A DNA stretch of 64,000 nt. Origin: Holothuria scabra (taxonomy: Eukaryota; Echinodermata; Holothuroidea; Aspidochirotida; Holothuriidae). The position numbers and the translations under genes were made by a program. Below are positions 1 to 15,932 of the stretch, in pieces; within the stretch, counting starts at the first letter, position 1, and every line of letters begins with the position of its first letter. Below the pieces are notes generated by a model. It saw only the letters and a program-made list of their open reading frames with translations. It was not told the origin of the DNA and did no database searches. The stretch is from positions 8,825,547-8,889,546 of the forward strand of contig CM074193.1 of the NCBI GenBank assembly GCA_037179385.1, in the 5' to 3' direction.

Positions 1-2261
<2,261 letters not shown>

Positions 2262-3663
2262 CAGTGGCATACGCTTGAGGGGCATTAGGCCATGCCCCCT
2301 AACGGATGTCATTTGCCAGATCTTAAAAATGCGTACTTAAGTTACACAGATCTTACTTCAAAGGGTAGCATACGTGACATCGGATTGCATGTAAAGACAC
2401 CTAATTTTCAAAAATTTTCAAAGGGGAAGGGTTGCCCCCATGGCCATGACGCCAATATGTGTTTTTAATTTCTAAAAATAGGCAAATTTTGTCAAATTCC
2501 AACTTTCATTTCAAAAGGTAGCATGTGTGGCTTTGTTGTGAGGACACCTACGTTTTCTAAAATTCTCAAAAGGGAGGGGCCCATCCCTTAGACACCTTCT
2601 TCGGCCGGCATAGACAAACGTGGCGGAGGAGAGTGCAGGTGCGGTGAGCAATAGTTTGTCATTTATCATGCAGAAGATGTTAGGAGTAAATTATTTATGG
2701 TCGGGAGTTCGGGAAGTCACATAGACAATTTCACGAATTTAGCAGATCTTGAAATCAGCCAAGATTCACAATACAGGAACATTAGCATATTTTCCATTCC
2801 GTTGTATAGTTTCCCCGAAAACATTCAAGGCCATTTAACCTAATGGTAGTCGTATATACTCTGTGGTAATTTTCTAATAATCACTTCACAAGTTGCTGAG
2901 TTTTTTTTACTATTATTGCAAGCAAAAGCTAAATATTAAGACGGTTTAGATTCTCTGTACCAGCATGAAAGCTCAATTTTCGGCCACCTGATAGGTCGCG
3001 ACTTTGCAAAATCATCTCTACTCCCCGCGCCAACTAATGGTGGCGCTCCGCTTAGATAGTCACATTTTCGGTTCAAAGCTTTTTTTTAATAATTTTCTGT
3101 GACTTTAAGGTTGGCGGACTAATTTTGAGCTTTTTATTGCAAACGACAAAAGAAGATAGCGACTGCTTAAATTCTTCGTACAAGTCTGGGAAATGTTATT
3201 TCCGGCCATCTGAGGGTCTGATTTTTCTAAACTGATAGTGCCACACCGCTTAAGTAGTCTTTATAGCAGAATTACGTTCTGTGGAAAAGAAAACCTCCAA
3301 ACTGAAATGCTTCCGTTTGCTTATGCTGATCACTGATGCTCTTTTATTTTGACTCTCTAAAAAAATGCATATTAAAAAAAAAAATACCTCAGAAGATAAC
3401 GTACGGTACATGGTATTAGATTGTGTATTTAGACGCAAAATTTTTAATTTTATCCTCATTAGCCACCACACTTCAACTTTCAACACTATTCCTGCCTGTC
3501 AAAGTCGAAAAGCTGAAACTTTTTTGCATCTAGGCTCCTTGGAAAGGCCAAAAACTTTCAATGGGGAGGGAAATATCTCCTTCCCTTACACCTCTTCCCC
3601 AGGCCGGCGATCACTCAACATACTACATGCAGTCCCTTCAGGAAAATACTGCGTGCGCCACTG
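2262..3663. mobile_element. hAT-type non-autonomous element, 1.4 kb
   Basis: Terminal inverted repeats CAGTGGCATACGC and (right end, inverted) CAGTGGCGCACGC. Flanks are ATTTCAAT (2254-2261) and ATTTCAGT (3664-3671), a 7/8 match and so an 8-bp target duplication typical of hAT. No transposase frame. It is homologous end to end with the inner part of the three 1.95-kb composites (about 32762-33753 in the first), and holds the GCGCCAACTAATGGTGGCGC module at about 3028-3047. It sits in intron 2 of gene A. Confidence 0.82.
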
Positions 3664-3743
3664 ATTTCAGTGCTTGAAATGTATCGTATTCAAACGAATT
3701 TCATCTCGACGGGGGATATGTATCAGTGAAGAGAAAAAACTTA

Positions 3744-4040
<297 letters not shown>

Positions 4041-4054
4041 TTAAGAAACATTAA

Positions 4055-4333
4055 GAGAACCAGACCAAACCCCCTTCACCAACTCCAAAGAACCACAACC
4101 CCAAAGGGGACGAGGAGTCGGGGCCCATAATCCGTCAGTTTACTTCTTCAGAATGAATGTACAAGACCCAAATGTGTCATCAAAACACTCTCAGTAGGCT
4201 ACAGTACATGTATGCTATGTAATACTAGTTTCGGTCACTTGCATTTGAAACTTGTTTTCAATCAAGGAGATGTGTGACGATTTAGAATTTCTGTGGACTA
4301 TTATGTACATTTGGGGTGGGAGGATTAGGCCTT
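4055..4333. mobile_element. diverged TTAA miniature element
   Basis: Flanked by TTAA at 4051-4054 and 4334-4337. The interior shares TCAAAACACTCTCAGT, TCAATCAAGGAGATG-like sequence and the end TTTGGGGTGGGAGGATTAGG with the ~297-bp TTAA family, but is clearly older. Lies in intron 1 of gene A. A 10-nt poly-G run near 4356-4366 follows it. Confidence 0.55.
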
Positions 4334-5215
4334 TTAAACTCTTTTTTTTTTTGGGGGGGGGGGGGGTTACTTTAAGAGTTTGGTGAAGAGTCTGGGGCAC
4401 AAGGTCTACCTGGTGTCATCACATTTTCTCACCACGGGTGTCCCATATTTTTCTTTTTATTTTCCCGTTTTGAAACATGGCAAGGTACCCCCGGTTAAAC
4501 ACTTTACACACTTTCAGTAACATAGAGTATGTGGGCATTTTGAAAGTAAGGTACATTGCAAAATAAGAGCAAAACTAAAATAAACGAAATGGAAAGGGAA
4601 AAATAGTAAAACAGTAAAACATGTTGGAATATAATTAAGATACTCTCGAAAGGGTTTTATCTCGAAATTAACACCTACTCACCCACCTAGCTAATATAGC
4701 GGCGAGAGTAAGGGTTGTGAGTGAAGGGTTGATTCCTACGTTAAGAGACAATGGAATGTGTTCGCAAATAGATGTTTACTTTGCGAGACCGGGAGAATAG
4801 TCTTTGAAATCAATGTTAAAACATTGCAAAATTATTGATATTTGAAAATAATTCTGATCGAAAATCTGGGTTATGGTTGTGTAGGCCACCCCTTTCCAAA
4901 AAACGGAGGGATATGTCCGCCCCTCCCCATTCCGCGTAATTTCTATCTGTGAAAACTTCATACTTCACTACACTTTTTGCATGTAGAGGGTGTATACCCT
5001 ACTCATATTTTTTCTGCCTAGAATTTTTTTTTGAGAATTGCAGTCTATTAGGGATGAATCAAACTTTTCCGTTTCATATACCGATACATTGTCAAATATC
5101 GGAGACGATGCCGTGACGATCCGTACTGCTGAGTTTTCAAGAAGCGACAATCAGAGTTTGTTTTCACAATTTTTTCACAACTATAATTCTGGAACACATT
5201 TGCACAATGACTTAA

Positions 5216-5425
5216 AGGGCAAGTGCAGTCTCTCCAACTTGAAGTAGTGTAGTGCACTGTCCTTGTTGTATCATGATTGGATCTCCAGGGTCATGTGACG
5301 GTATTTTTTCTCCTCAAATGTGAAATTACTTGGAGTCATACACTATTGAAGTCCTAAACATTATAAACGATACGGTACTCCGAAGAGAAATAAAAAGAAA
5401 ACTATGAGATTAAGCTGTTGCTGTC
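5216..5425. mobile_element. TTAA miniature element, AGGGCAAG family, partial
   Basis: TTAA at 5212-5215 followed by AGGGCAAGTGCAGTC, the terminus seen at 46928, 47745, 59202 and 20205. The interior (GTAGTG..GCACTGTCC, TCATGATTGG, CATGTGACGG) parallels 26020-26075 and, inverted, 47660-47745. The far end fades near AAGCTGTTGCT at about 5414-5424 without a clear TTAA. Lies in intron 1 of gene A. Confidence 0.55.
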
Positions 5426-5700
5426 ACGGAGGATGGAAAAACAGCAAATTTTCGCGATAACGTCATTTTATAATTTTATAGTACTATTTGTGGGACCCAC
5501 ACTTTGCTTAAAATAAAGGTTTACATCATCACTTTAACACTAATTTACGGACATTGTATCACGATAGCGTACTGCTAATGGTATACTTTAGGATATTTGA
5601 CCTTATGTCGCCGCTGCAGTCTATGTATTATGGTCTGAGTTAACACAATGGTGACCATCCATTTTGTTTTGTGACATGTTTAGTATAATATAATACAGGC

Positions 5701-5737
5701 ATTTTGAGTATTGAAATTTTATTTCAATACTCAAAAT
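5701..5737. repeat. perfect 16-bp hairpin
   Basis: ATTTTGAGTATTGAAA (5701-5716), a 5-nt loop, then its exact reverse complement (5722-5737). The arms are perfect, suggesting a recent or maintained structure; no function is evident. Confidence 0.8.
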
Positions 5738-6127
5738 ACTTAATATCTGGATATATTAGTTAAAATCGTCAATTGTTCCATCAAGAAAGAACTTTGAAGC
5801 AAGCCTAACTATGCCTGGTTACGAGAAGAAAACGCATCTCTGATTTCCCGCGGAGCGGACGAAATTTTTTGTTCAGCGCATTCCCTTCGGAAAAATTCTT
5901 TGAGGCTGCAATAAAATGTGGTGGCAGTCACAGGGGCATTACGAAGGCTGTATCTCTTTGGGAGTTACCGTAGCCATGCAGGTAGGAAAATGGGTAAATG
6001 GTCGTGTTCAGCTGTTATAAGGTGCCGTTTAATGCAAAAGGAGGCGTTACTTTGACCAGGACTGCAGGGCCTTGTGAGGACATTGAAAGTGTAAACAAAA
6101 CAACCGTCGGAAATGAACATTGCTTAA

Positions 6128-6456
6128 AACTGCTCATTGAATTTCATGAAATTCATAAGTTTTTTCCAAAGCCGTAAATCTTTCTTCACATACCAATGAC
6201 AAATTTAGACAATTCCTATATCTATATATTTATGATTAAGTACTTAACGGCTCAATTCCCCTCCTGAAAAATTCATTTTCAAATTATGCAAAAAACCGTT
6301 ACAAGTCAGGACACCACAAAAATCAAAATTTCAACTTTTGTCATACTACTATTGGATATGAAATTTGACTAATCATTCTAGATATACTCTCATTTTCACG
6401 TGTTGGCTTCCCTTAAACACTTTCAGCAAGTAACGATATCAATTCAATGAGCCCCT
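6128..6456. mobile_element. TTAA miniature element, GCTCATTGAA family
   Basis: TTAA at 6124-6127 and 6457-6460. Inverted ends: left ...TGCTCATTGAATTTC, right (inverted) AGGGGCTCATTGAATTG. The interior matches 25067-26000 (TTTCTTCACATACCAAT, TATTGGATATGAAA). No coding content. It lies about 385 bp beyond the proposed ATG exon of gene A, still in intron 1. Confidence 0.65.
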
Positions 6457-6700
6457 TTAAAAGATTCTCCATCATAACGGCTTTGATACTGCAACGGCTC
6501 GCCTAATGCTACCGATCTATTAGTTATGGCATATTGTAATATGCATGAGGGACATGTACTTTATCTGACTTGAGTCCAGCTTTTAGACTTTGTTAAGGAG
6601 ATATAATGCTGGAAAATTATTTTATTCGTTTCAGTACTTCAACTACATATTTTTTTAAAAAGAAGGCCTGTAATTTAGTCTCTACCAAGTTATAGAAGAA

Positions 6701-6724
6701 TTAGTTAGTTAGATGGAGTTTTAC
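6701..6724 (-). repeat. SINE 3'-tail fragment (possible)
   Basis: Read on the minus strand, AAAACTCCATCTAACTAACT matches the 3' tail of the SINE at 29140-29365. Only about 24 bp, so possibly coincidental. Confidence 0.35.
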
Positions 6725-6842
6725 AGCTATAGAAGAAAGCTGCAAACCATTTTCATTAATCCTGATATTCACCGGTTCAAGCCACAATGCATTTTTGCTA
6801 CATCCATTACTACTTAAATTGTGTAAAATTGCTCAAACTTAC

Positions 6843-6845
6843 CAT
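6843..6845 (-). CDS. TUBA: alpha-tubulin gene A, exon 1 (ATG only), inferred
   Basis: A minus-strand ATG is followed immediately by a consensus donor (ATG|GTAAGT; GT at 6841-6842). Only the initiator Met would be coded here, as in genes B and C, and the next exon begins at codon 2. The context AAAAATGG resembles TCAAAATGG of B and C. Upstream, the 5' leader shares GATGAAAGTG-like sequence with the gene C leader read on the plus strand (6872-6881 versus 59010-59019). No clear TATA box was found; an AT-rich TTTTTTATT on the minus strand (about 6908-6917) is only a weak candidate. Intron 1 would be 2.85 kb. This is the least certain of the three first exons because it was found by pattern rather than coding content. 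Confidence 0.7.
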
Positions 6846-7460
6846 TTTTATCTCTCCACCCTTCACTTGCCGATGAAAGTGAATACGATGTTTGTTCTTT
6901 GATGTCTCAATAAAAAATGAGACGTTGCTACAACAAAGAGGCTTTTTCATTCACTTTTCCTGACAACAATATCGTAAACCGTATTACGGCAACACAATTC
7001 CATCTCCTATACTCCTTTTTAACTTCCTTTGATTGGCTATCTATGAACGTGAATTCCGTTCAATATTTAATGAAGAAAAACGCAAAGAGTTCTTCCAAAA
7101 ACTGAAAGAGAAACACGCAATTATATCGAGCGAGTGACTATGTTTGTCACAAAATGTATGCGATCAATTACTTTCTGCAGCAAAGGGAGGCGATAATGTT
7201 AATTTGAAAATGAATGTACAATAAATTTGAAAAAACCTCACTTTTTTGAGAGAAATAAATTGTCAGTTTTCTTCAGTTAATACATTCTAAGGGCAAGATG
7301 TGTCTTTTTTTGAGGTGAGCATTGAAAATATCCTCGATAACTGCAACATAATTGCAAACAGAGAAAATTGAACAGAGTGTATAGTGAGTATCGAAATAAA
7401 TGAAGAATTCGCCAAATAACCAAAGACATATTATCTGATTATAATATTGATAAACTAATA
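6846..7460. other. upstream region of gene A, nothing else recognised
   Basis: Would contain the gene A leader and promoter. AT-rich with no clear TATA, CpG cluster or coding segment. A short frame at 6917-7105 has no recognisable similarity. Confidence 0.4.
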
Positions 7461-7495
7461 TGTATGTATGTATCGATGTATGTATTGATGTATGC
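7461..7495. repeat. GTAT/GATG tetranucleotide microsatellite
   Basis: Imperfect TATG/GATG repeats (ATGTATGTATGTATCGATG...). Simple sequence, no gene. Confidence 0.7.
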
Positions 7496-7649
7496 TGCAT
7501 GCTCGCAGTCGCGATTTTGTCTTCGGGATTTGTGACTTCACAGTTAACATGTCTGAAAGGGGGGACAACTATTTTGTTTTGTTTTTTGTTTTTTCAAAAG
7601 TGAACATTACTGCGCTGTCAGGCGTGCGATTTTCCAAATATTTGCCTCA

Positions 7650-8060
7650 TCTAAACAAGTATTCGAAAATTGGGGCTTGTTTTACAGAAAAGTTGGATTC
7701 TGGGTTTCGTGTAACAAAATTGAAGAGTTTGAGGATGATAACTTAATATCTGACACCCCCTCCCAAGCCGCCACTGCATATGCGAGATTACAAGGCGACT
7801 AAAATCGTCGTCGTTACATAATCCTATGATAGTAATAGGGATTGGATTGAGGCTTTTCGATGAAATTTAAAAAAATCTAAATTTTGATGCATTTTTACGC
7901 AAATATTTGAAAATTAAGAGTTTAGATTAGGACAAAATTCCTGGAAAATTTGGAATTTTATGAAAGAAAATTTAGGAAAACATATGACCTGTAGTGTAAC
8001 ATAGGAAAGATTGGTTCGATTGTTTTATATATTTCCTGAGTTTGGGTGAGGAGAAACTTT
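7650..8060. mobile_element. hAT-derived fragment (family of 55076-56444)
   Basis: Shares GGGGCTTGT, TTGGATTCTGGGTTTC, GAAAATTTGGAATTTTATGA and GAAAATTTAGGAAAA with 34002-34400, 29690-29830 and 55780-56160. The ends are eroded, so limits are approximate. Frames in it are fortuitous. Confidence 0.55.
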
Positions 8061-8663
8061 AGAATGGAAAAATGTTGTTACATTTGACTAAGGTACCAAG
8101 GTCAATCGTAAAGATGAAAAATGTTATTAAAATAAAACATGAAAATGTAATGAATTGTACTGTATTGTCTATAAAGTACAAGGTCTTCGGACTTCAGAAA
8201 ACTACTCATCGCCCACTGGCAGTGAAACAATAGAAGCAACTGAAAAAGTGATAAACTAAAAAAAATATACTTTGAACTCTCAAACTATTAACAAGTGTCG
8301 GCTCAGTGAGCGATTCAGGTGGCACAAAGAACCTTTACATGAAACAATTTTATGGTGAAAAGTCCGACCAGCTTGGCAATTTCATCTGTAAAGTGGGCGG
8401 AAAAAAGGTCATCAAACTTTTTTACTCTCTTTGATAAAATTTTGTTAAATTTGTTGTTTTTTCCTGATGTCTATGTTCAGGCTGTGTCGTTCCCAACAGC
8501 GAGTGGTGTGTAATCACGCAAACGGCCCCCGATGAACTGCCCGCACTGATATGAGGGTGTACGCAAAAGTGAATTGTATCTTCTGTAACAATAAAAAAAA
8601 ATTACAATCTACCTCGGTCTCCCCCACCGGCGTGTGCAGGGGGACAGAGGACCATGGCCCCAT

Positions 8664-8803
8664 TGATAGGAGAGAAAAATGGGGGAGGGAGAAAAAAGGA
8701 GGGGAAAGAAAGAAAAAAAAAGAAGAGGGAAGGCAGTGGAAAGAAGGAAAATGAAGAAAAGGAAGAAGGGAAGAAAAGAAATGAAAATGGGAGCGAGAGG
8801 AAT
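8664..8803. repeat. polypurine (GA-rich) tract
   Basis: About 140 nt almost wholly A/G on the plus strand, giving long Lys/Glu/Arg or Phe/Ser/Leu frames on either strand that are compositional artefacts. It follows a G/C-rich segment (CCCACCGGCG). Capable in principle of triplex formation. Confidence 0.75.
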
Positions 8804-9717
8804 GTTGTGGAAATGGTAGCTATGACGTAAATTACAGAAGAGTACCGCAAAGTGCCTCTCCATAGATATGGGAAGTGGAGTGAGTAAGGCAGAGAAAAGT
8901 TTTCGCCTCTTACCACTTTAGTCCCAACATATTGATGGATGAACCAAAATTTTTCAGAGGTGAGGTGTGTGATGTACAGATGTAGCCAGCTTTCATCGTT
9001 AAAGAGTGACGTAATAGTACCAGCTAAAGCACCCCTAAATTATACATCTTCCAAAACCTCTGAGTATGTATATATTTTCTTCAGGGGCGGCGAAATTTTT
9101 TTGCTAGTATACTGTTTTAATATCTGCCCAAATCGATGGCTGTTCTGCCACAGCTCCTGATCAAGTATTTGAAGTAATTTTAAACTTGGAATCTCAAGAC
9201 GAAGGTAGTTCAGATGCACGTTGGAGCGGTGCTTGGGAAGTGATAGTTTCCTGCGATCAGGAAGAAATACTTCCCCGCTTCAGCTGATGGTGGAGATCTG
9301 CGCCAACAAGGCCGTCCCGAGCCGGGGGTGTCTCACCCCCCCCCCCCCCAAAAAAAAAGAAGTTGTCAGAGCTAAGATAGTTGGAAAATCTGAAATTACA
9401 GTGAAATTTTCTCATCCTCGCTCTAGCACGCTATTTCCGACATGGCCCATATCGACTTTTCAAAGTAGATCAAGTGTGGTAGACTTTTCTCACCTTAGAT
9501 TAACACCAATTAGGCCAGTTTTTGCAATTTTTCTGCGAAAAATTTCTCGCCCTCCGCTCGCTTCAGTTTCATAGATTTTTTTAAATTTTCAGTAGCATAT
9601 CAGTCATATCTAAATTACACATCAGTCCAATAATGGCTCATTGTTCGTCTGGACATGACCTCGGTTCCCTCAATTTCCAGTTTTCCACCAGGGGCATTTA
9701 AGCTTTATTTCTGTAGA
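8804..9717. other. intergenic, no gene recognised
   Basis: Contains a C14-A9 run (9337-9359) typical of hAT subterminal tracts, but no matching end was found. The frame at 9221-9574 crosses this run and is not credible. Confidence 0.4.
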
Positions 9718-9797
9718 GATAGGGTGAGATAGGGTGGGATAGGGTGAGATAGGGTGAGATAGGGTGGGATGGGGTGAGATAGGGTGGGATGGGGTTA
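9718..9797. repeat. decamer minisatellite GATAGGGTGA
   Basis: About eight units of ATAGGGTGAG/ATAGGGTGGG/ATGGGGTGAG in tandem. G-clusters every 5-10 nt on one strand. Not a telomeric repeat. Confidence 0.85.
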
Positions 9798-11504
9798 GAG
9801 GGTTTTTTCGACCAAGAATCACTTTTGACAGTTTGAACATGTTCTCTCACAATCAGTTATCAAATGAGCGAAATTTCCACGCACCCCGGGAGGTTCAATA
9901 CGAAGGGGTGGGGTGGGGGGTTTAAAGCTCTATTTATAACCAATTAGGCTCTTTTTCTAATCAAGTTTGGCCTGCCACGGGGGTTTTCCCGCGTGCTTCC
10001 TAGATTCCTACCTTACTCGATGTTTTCATATATAAAAATATTCCTTCTGATAAAAACTCACGCAGACGCATAGCAGCAAAAGTTAGTAGCATTTTACGTA
10101 TTCGGAAGACGGGTCCCCTCGTCACCTAGTGATTTGCATATAGATTTTGACATGGAACCCAACAGTCCATGAAGATTCTGAAACTGTTAACCTTTTGTTA
10201 TGGGTGAGCGAGCCTAGATTTGTGGTCATGTGTGTTAAAAATGTTGTCGAATGTTACAAATTTTTCATTTCATCGCTTTTCCAGAAGTCAAAATGGGGAG
10301 CTTGTCCAGGGAGAGTGTTCCCTCCCCTTGACCTTTCCCTCCCCATGAAGGCGATCTGTCAGTCATTGTATGTATGCACACGCGAAAAGGATGGGTTAGG
10401 TGGGCGGAATACCCACATGACCCCTGTATTGTGCGTCTTACAGATTTTTAAATCTGTGTAGTAAGTCTTTCTGGGTGTATAGGTACATGGAGTACACGTT
10501 CTCAAGAACTGGCATAGCCGGAGCAAGGCACTGCCCCTTCGATCGTTAGGCCCCATTAGCATATTTTTGATATTTTTTATGCTAGTGTTTCCCCACTTAT
10601 ATACGGTTAACAGGCCTGGGAGGTGCCTTTTCCAGCGATCGGTGAGGCATTTTAGACCAAAATTTTCTTGCGCTCCGCGTAAACCTAATTATTTGCCAGC
10701 AGTAAGTGCGTATTTGATTTCAATGCGGTTATTCTTAGAAAATAGTTCATAAAATACTTAATAATGGGTCTCCTTAAGCATACAAAATATGGTCTAAATT
10801 ATGCACCAAATCACGTATTTTCACTTTAAAAAACTAAAAAGCTTTACATCGTGGGAGGGAGTTCCCCCTTTCGCCACCCTCCCCTCTCGCGCGTACCTTC
10901 TTTTCCAATTTCTCTAAAGACCCTTTGGTTGAATTAAAAAAAAGAAATCGAAAATGTTTTGAGTGCATACACCCTCATACCCAGCCAATTGTCGTTTCAT
11001 CACATGGTGCAATTGGTAACCAAAAACGTTGTATGTTGTATAAAACTCGGCTCTAAAGTTCCAATTTATCACTGCAATTCAGAGTCTACTAACACGCAAG
11101 TTGGGGGGAAAATGGGTATAAAGAACTCTACGAAGAGGGAAAGGAAAAATATGAAAAAGTTAGCTGTAGGAAGTCTGGAGAGGGAGTGTGTATGCCTTAT
11201 CTTACGGATTCAATGACTTAATTCGAAATCAACTGGGGGTGTTTGTGCAAGATCTATATGCGACAGTATGGTGAAAGGCGAATCCCTGAACACTCAGTTC
11301 CCCATCCCCCCCCCCCATCCCAACTCCCCTCATTTTCCCCTAACTTGTGTAAACACTGGTGGGAGCAGGAATTGTGAGGAAGGGGGCAAACCTCGAAACT
11401 CCGCACAGGGCACAGGAAGGTTTTGGCCATTGAAAATGGCTAAAGGTTAATTGCATCCCTCGATCAATATAAAGGTACGGTATTTGTTTGGTGTCTTTCA
11501 TTGG
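9798..11504. other. intergenic, no gene recognised
   Basis: Mixed sequence with scattered poly-C tracts (11308-11318). Frames at 10147-10461 and 10959-11216 show no recognisable domain, no splice context and average composition. I see nothing supportable. Confidence 0.4.
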
Positions 11505-11606
11505 AAGGCCAGTGAGCAATAACTGGAAAAAAGGCCGTGGCCGGCTCCACTTGAACCAATAGGTTGGAAACTGGGCCGTAAAACACCATCTAACTAACTA
11601 ACTAAT
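11505..11606 (+). repeat. SINE 3' part, 5'-truncated
   Basis: Matches the body and tail of the SINE at 29140-29365: GCCAGTGAGC, ACTGGAAAAAAGGCCG, GGTTGGAAACTGGGCCGTAA, CATCTAACTAACTAACTAA tail. The tRNA-like head is missing. Confidence 0.75.
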
Positions 11607-14600
11607 AATTGGAAGGGAAAGTCTTTACGAAGTAATAGAGGATTCGCAACCGGTAGGGGGTTCAAGTTCCCCCTCCCATTTGAAACATTTCTTTCTAGGT
11701 GAGCTGAGATGCAAAATAGTTCTTTTTGAAACATTTGAATGGATATTTAAAAACGCATGACTGCCGATATGGGTGCGATATTGCTTGGTCAGACTCGGTC
11801 AAACTACCGTACTTCCGAGTTATCTCCCCCGATCAGTTGATCTTCCCTGACTCTGCAGAAGTGAGAGGGACGTGGACCGGTTTACACCTCCCTGGTCTGA
11901 CCAAGTGATAATGACCAAGTACTAAATTACTACTGTAATTGAAAAAGCTAGGATAGGATTTTTCTGGCGCGCAAAAAGAATCCAACATAGTAGTGAAGGT
12001 AATACAGATCACCGTTCTTCCACAACAATATCCAGACAAGATGCTACAGGGGGTGTGTCAATATGGCCTCCGAGTGAGGGGAACGAAAAAGGGCAAGGGA
12101 GGGGGTCGAGTTGTGAAAAATAAGTGGTAACTTGAAATTTTCTGAGGGGGAAATATCAGAGACCAAGGAGCTGCTATTTGGTTGCATAGACCAGGGAGAC
12201 ACCACCCTGCAGAGACTAAGACGGTTAGCTACTGACTTACGTAATTCAATTTTAGTTTTAGTACCACAGATACCGTCATTTTGAGGGCGGGTGGTAGGTG
12301 ACTGAAGGGACTTTGGGCTGAAGTAAACAGTCAGTGGTGTTTCACTGTTGCATTTGACTGCAAGCCCTATGTCCATTCAACCCAAATGGTGTTTTATTTG
12401 ATTAAACACAGCAAGATCCCTAAAGTCACATTAGACCAAGTCGAATTGTATTATATAGTGTCACTTGGAAGAGAAAAGGGAGCAAGCATGAATCTTAGTG
12501 AACAAACCAATTAAGGCAGCAGTCAACAGTAAGACTTGCCTCACAGGTGAGTTGGAAGTGCTCTTACATCAATCCTCGTATGTGTAGATGTGTCATTATT
12601 TGCGAAAAATCGGGAAAATGCTATATATCTTCTGTCAGTTTCGGCCTTGCCCACAAACAGGGAGTACATATCGCTATTGCCGCTACCCGTGAGTGGTTTA
12701 ATTTTGAACTGTGGCGTAGCGAGTTTTTGTGGTGCCCGGAGGAAGAAAGTAAATTTTATGGCAGAAGATTTGAAAACATGGTTTTATCCGTAGAGGAAAA
12801 CTTAAAAATTGAACTCTTTATTGAGGATCGATTCCAAGTTTAATGGGCAAAATCTAGACTGAAGTTGGTTAAGGTTTCATATTTTATCGTGTGATGTAAA
12901 CTGAAAATTGTTTTACTTTCTTTTCGCAATGTTTGAAAACCTGAGGCTTATATTGAAACATTTTTGGATTTGTACAAGTAAAATTTGACTTTTCTTGAAG
13001 AATATCTTCTATTAAGAAAAGCCAAGAAGATCGTTAGGGTGGGGAGCCTAAAGTTTATCGGCTAACTCATTTTATCGTTTAAATGAAGGCTCACCGAAGA
13101 AATTGGATCTTCTCCCGAGAGGGACATGCCCACATCCCTTGGCTCTGATAAATCGTAGATCCAACATTGTTGTAAGGGGTGACGTCCGGGGCAACTTGAC
13201 CCACTGCTTTTAAGGTATTTCATTATTTTAGTTAATTCTTGCACATTGAAAATAATTGGAGAATAGTTCAGTCATCCTCTGCCGAGAAAGCAATAATGTG
13301 GGTTGAGAAAACGAAGGGGGAGGGGAAGTAAGTACCCAAACAAACCGTTGTACAAATATTTATTTCGACTAATTGTCACTTAAATTTTCTTTAACTGGTC
13401 CTGATTTTTCCGAGGGGTGCATGTCCTTCCCATTATTTGAGAAATGGCCCTTGAATTTGATTTATCAAAGATATTTTCGCAATTGAATATCAATCGCCGT
13501 CCATGGTCAGTTGAGCGCCAATTAGTTCCCCTGTTACATATGGTAAGTTTTCTAGCCAGCCCGAAAAGTTCACGTAAGTTTCTAAATGTATAAATGAATA
13601 ATGTTAACTGCTTCCGCTCTAGTGATGCATCTTCCTTTAAATGCAACCGTTTGGAGAAGCAAGATTATATATAAATATTCTTATTTCTAGTTCAATCGCC
13701 GAAATATTTCTATGTGCTAATTTTTTAAACATCAACAACATCCGTGTGTAGTTTTCGATTGCCATCAAATCCAAGTCAACCAACAAGTTATCGCGCTGTC
13801 AGTCATTATGCGGTGACGGAAAGCCAGAATAACTGGATCATCATAGAAAGGTTTAAAGCATGGAGGTGAACCTCGGTCTGATTTGAGCCGGTAAAAATTT
13901 GAATGATGGGAAAATGAATAACTAGCGCCCTGCAATTTTGGGCTCAGTGCATGAAATGTCTTATCTGCCCCTCCTCATTGATTGGTTGGGCAAACCCCTT
14001 CGGGAATCCAGATGAAGCTCCAATGGTCTAGGTTATTGCGAGAGCAGTTTACTTTCTAAATATGACTCTGCTTATTGGCTAAGCAAACCAAAAACATACG
14101 TATTGTCCATTTTAGGGGATTGTTTTATTAGGAGCGGGTGAGAATGGGGATTCACCTTGATAAAGTGTAAAGGAAGATAATCAGGTTTTTATTTGTTACC
14201 CTATTGCATAAATATAACATTCAATACATAAAGTGCTTTCGCGTTACATCACAATTATAGGAAAGCCACGTCCACCACGAGGCAAAATCAATAGTGTTAC
14301 AATGCAACAGTCAATCGTGGGTCGTCAGCTGCTCCTCAGCTAACTTTTACAAAGGCGTGCTACACCAATTTTGGAACGTCCAAAGGGGCGAGGCTTGTGA
14401 CGTAAGTGAATTAAAGCATTCTTTAGCCATACTATGAACGATAGCTAAGTACCCTTAAACCTGCTTCGTATCAGAGAGCGTAAGGCTATGACAGTTGTGT
14501 CTCCTTCTAAACTGCTCCCTGTTTTGTCACTGGATGCAAACAATGTTAAATAAGACCAAAACATGAATATGCAGTTTTGAAATATATTTCACGATATTTG

Positions 14601-14631
14601 AGCACGTCGTGCAAGCAGGAATGTTATGGAC
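11607..14631. other. intergenic between genes A and B, no gene recognised
   Basis: No repeat with clear ends. A possible hairpin motif ACCAGGGAGACACCACCCTG is at 12190-12209. The frame at 12547-12843 (98 aa) has no recognisable family and no partner exon. 14187-14637 would be the gene B 3' flank. Confidence 0.4.
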
Positions 14632-14637
14632 TTTATT
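14632..14637 (-). terminator. poly(A) signal candidate, gene B
   Basis: Minus-strand AATAAA about 132 nt after the gene B stop codon. It is the first perfect hexamer after the stop. Another AATAAA reads near 14187 and could serve a longer 3'UTR. Confidence 0.6.
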
Positions 14638-14768
14638 TAAGATAATACAAGGTGTTTGTTAATTATATCACGATATGAAAAGAGATTTTTTTTCTTGTGC
14701 AACATATGCCCCTTTCTTTCACTTAAGATCATGAAAAAAAAAACTGGAATTAAGGTGAAATAACAAAT

Positions 14769-15932
<1,164 letters not shown>

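Noticed and set aside
8602..8916. Hydrophobic Phe/Ser/Leu-rich protein on the minus strand
   Set aside because: It is the complement of the polypurine tract; composition alone explains the open frame.
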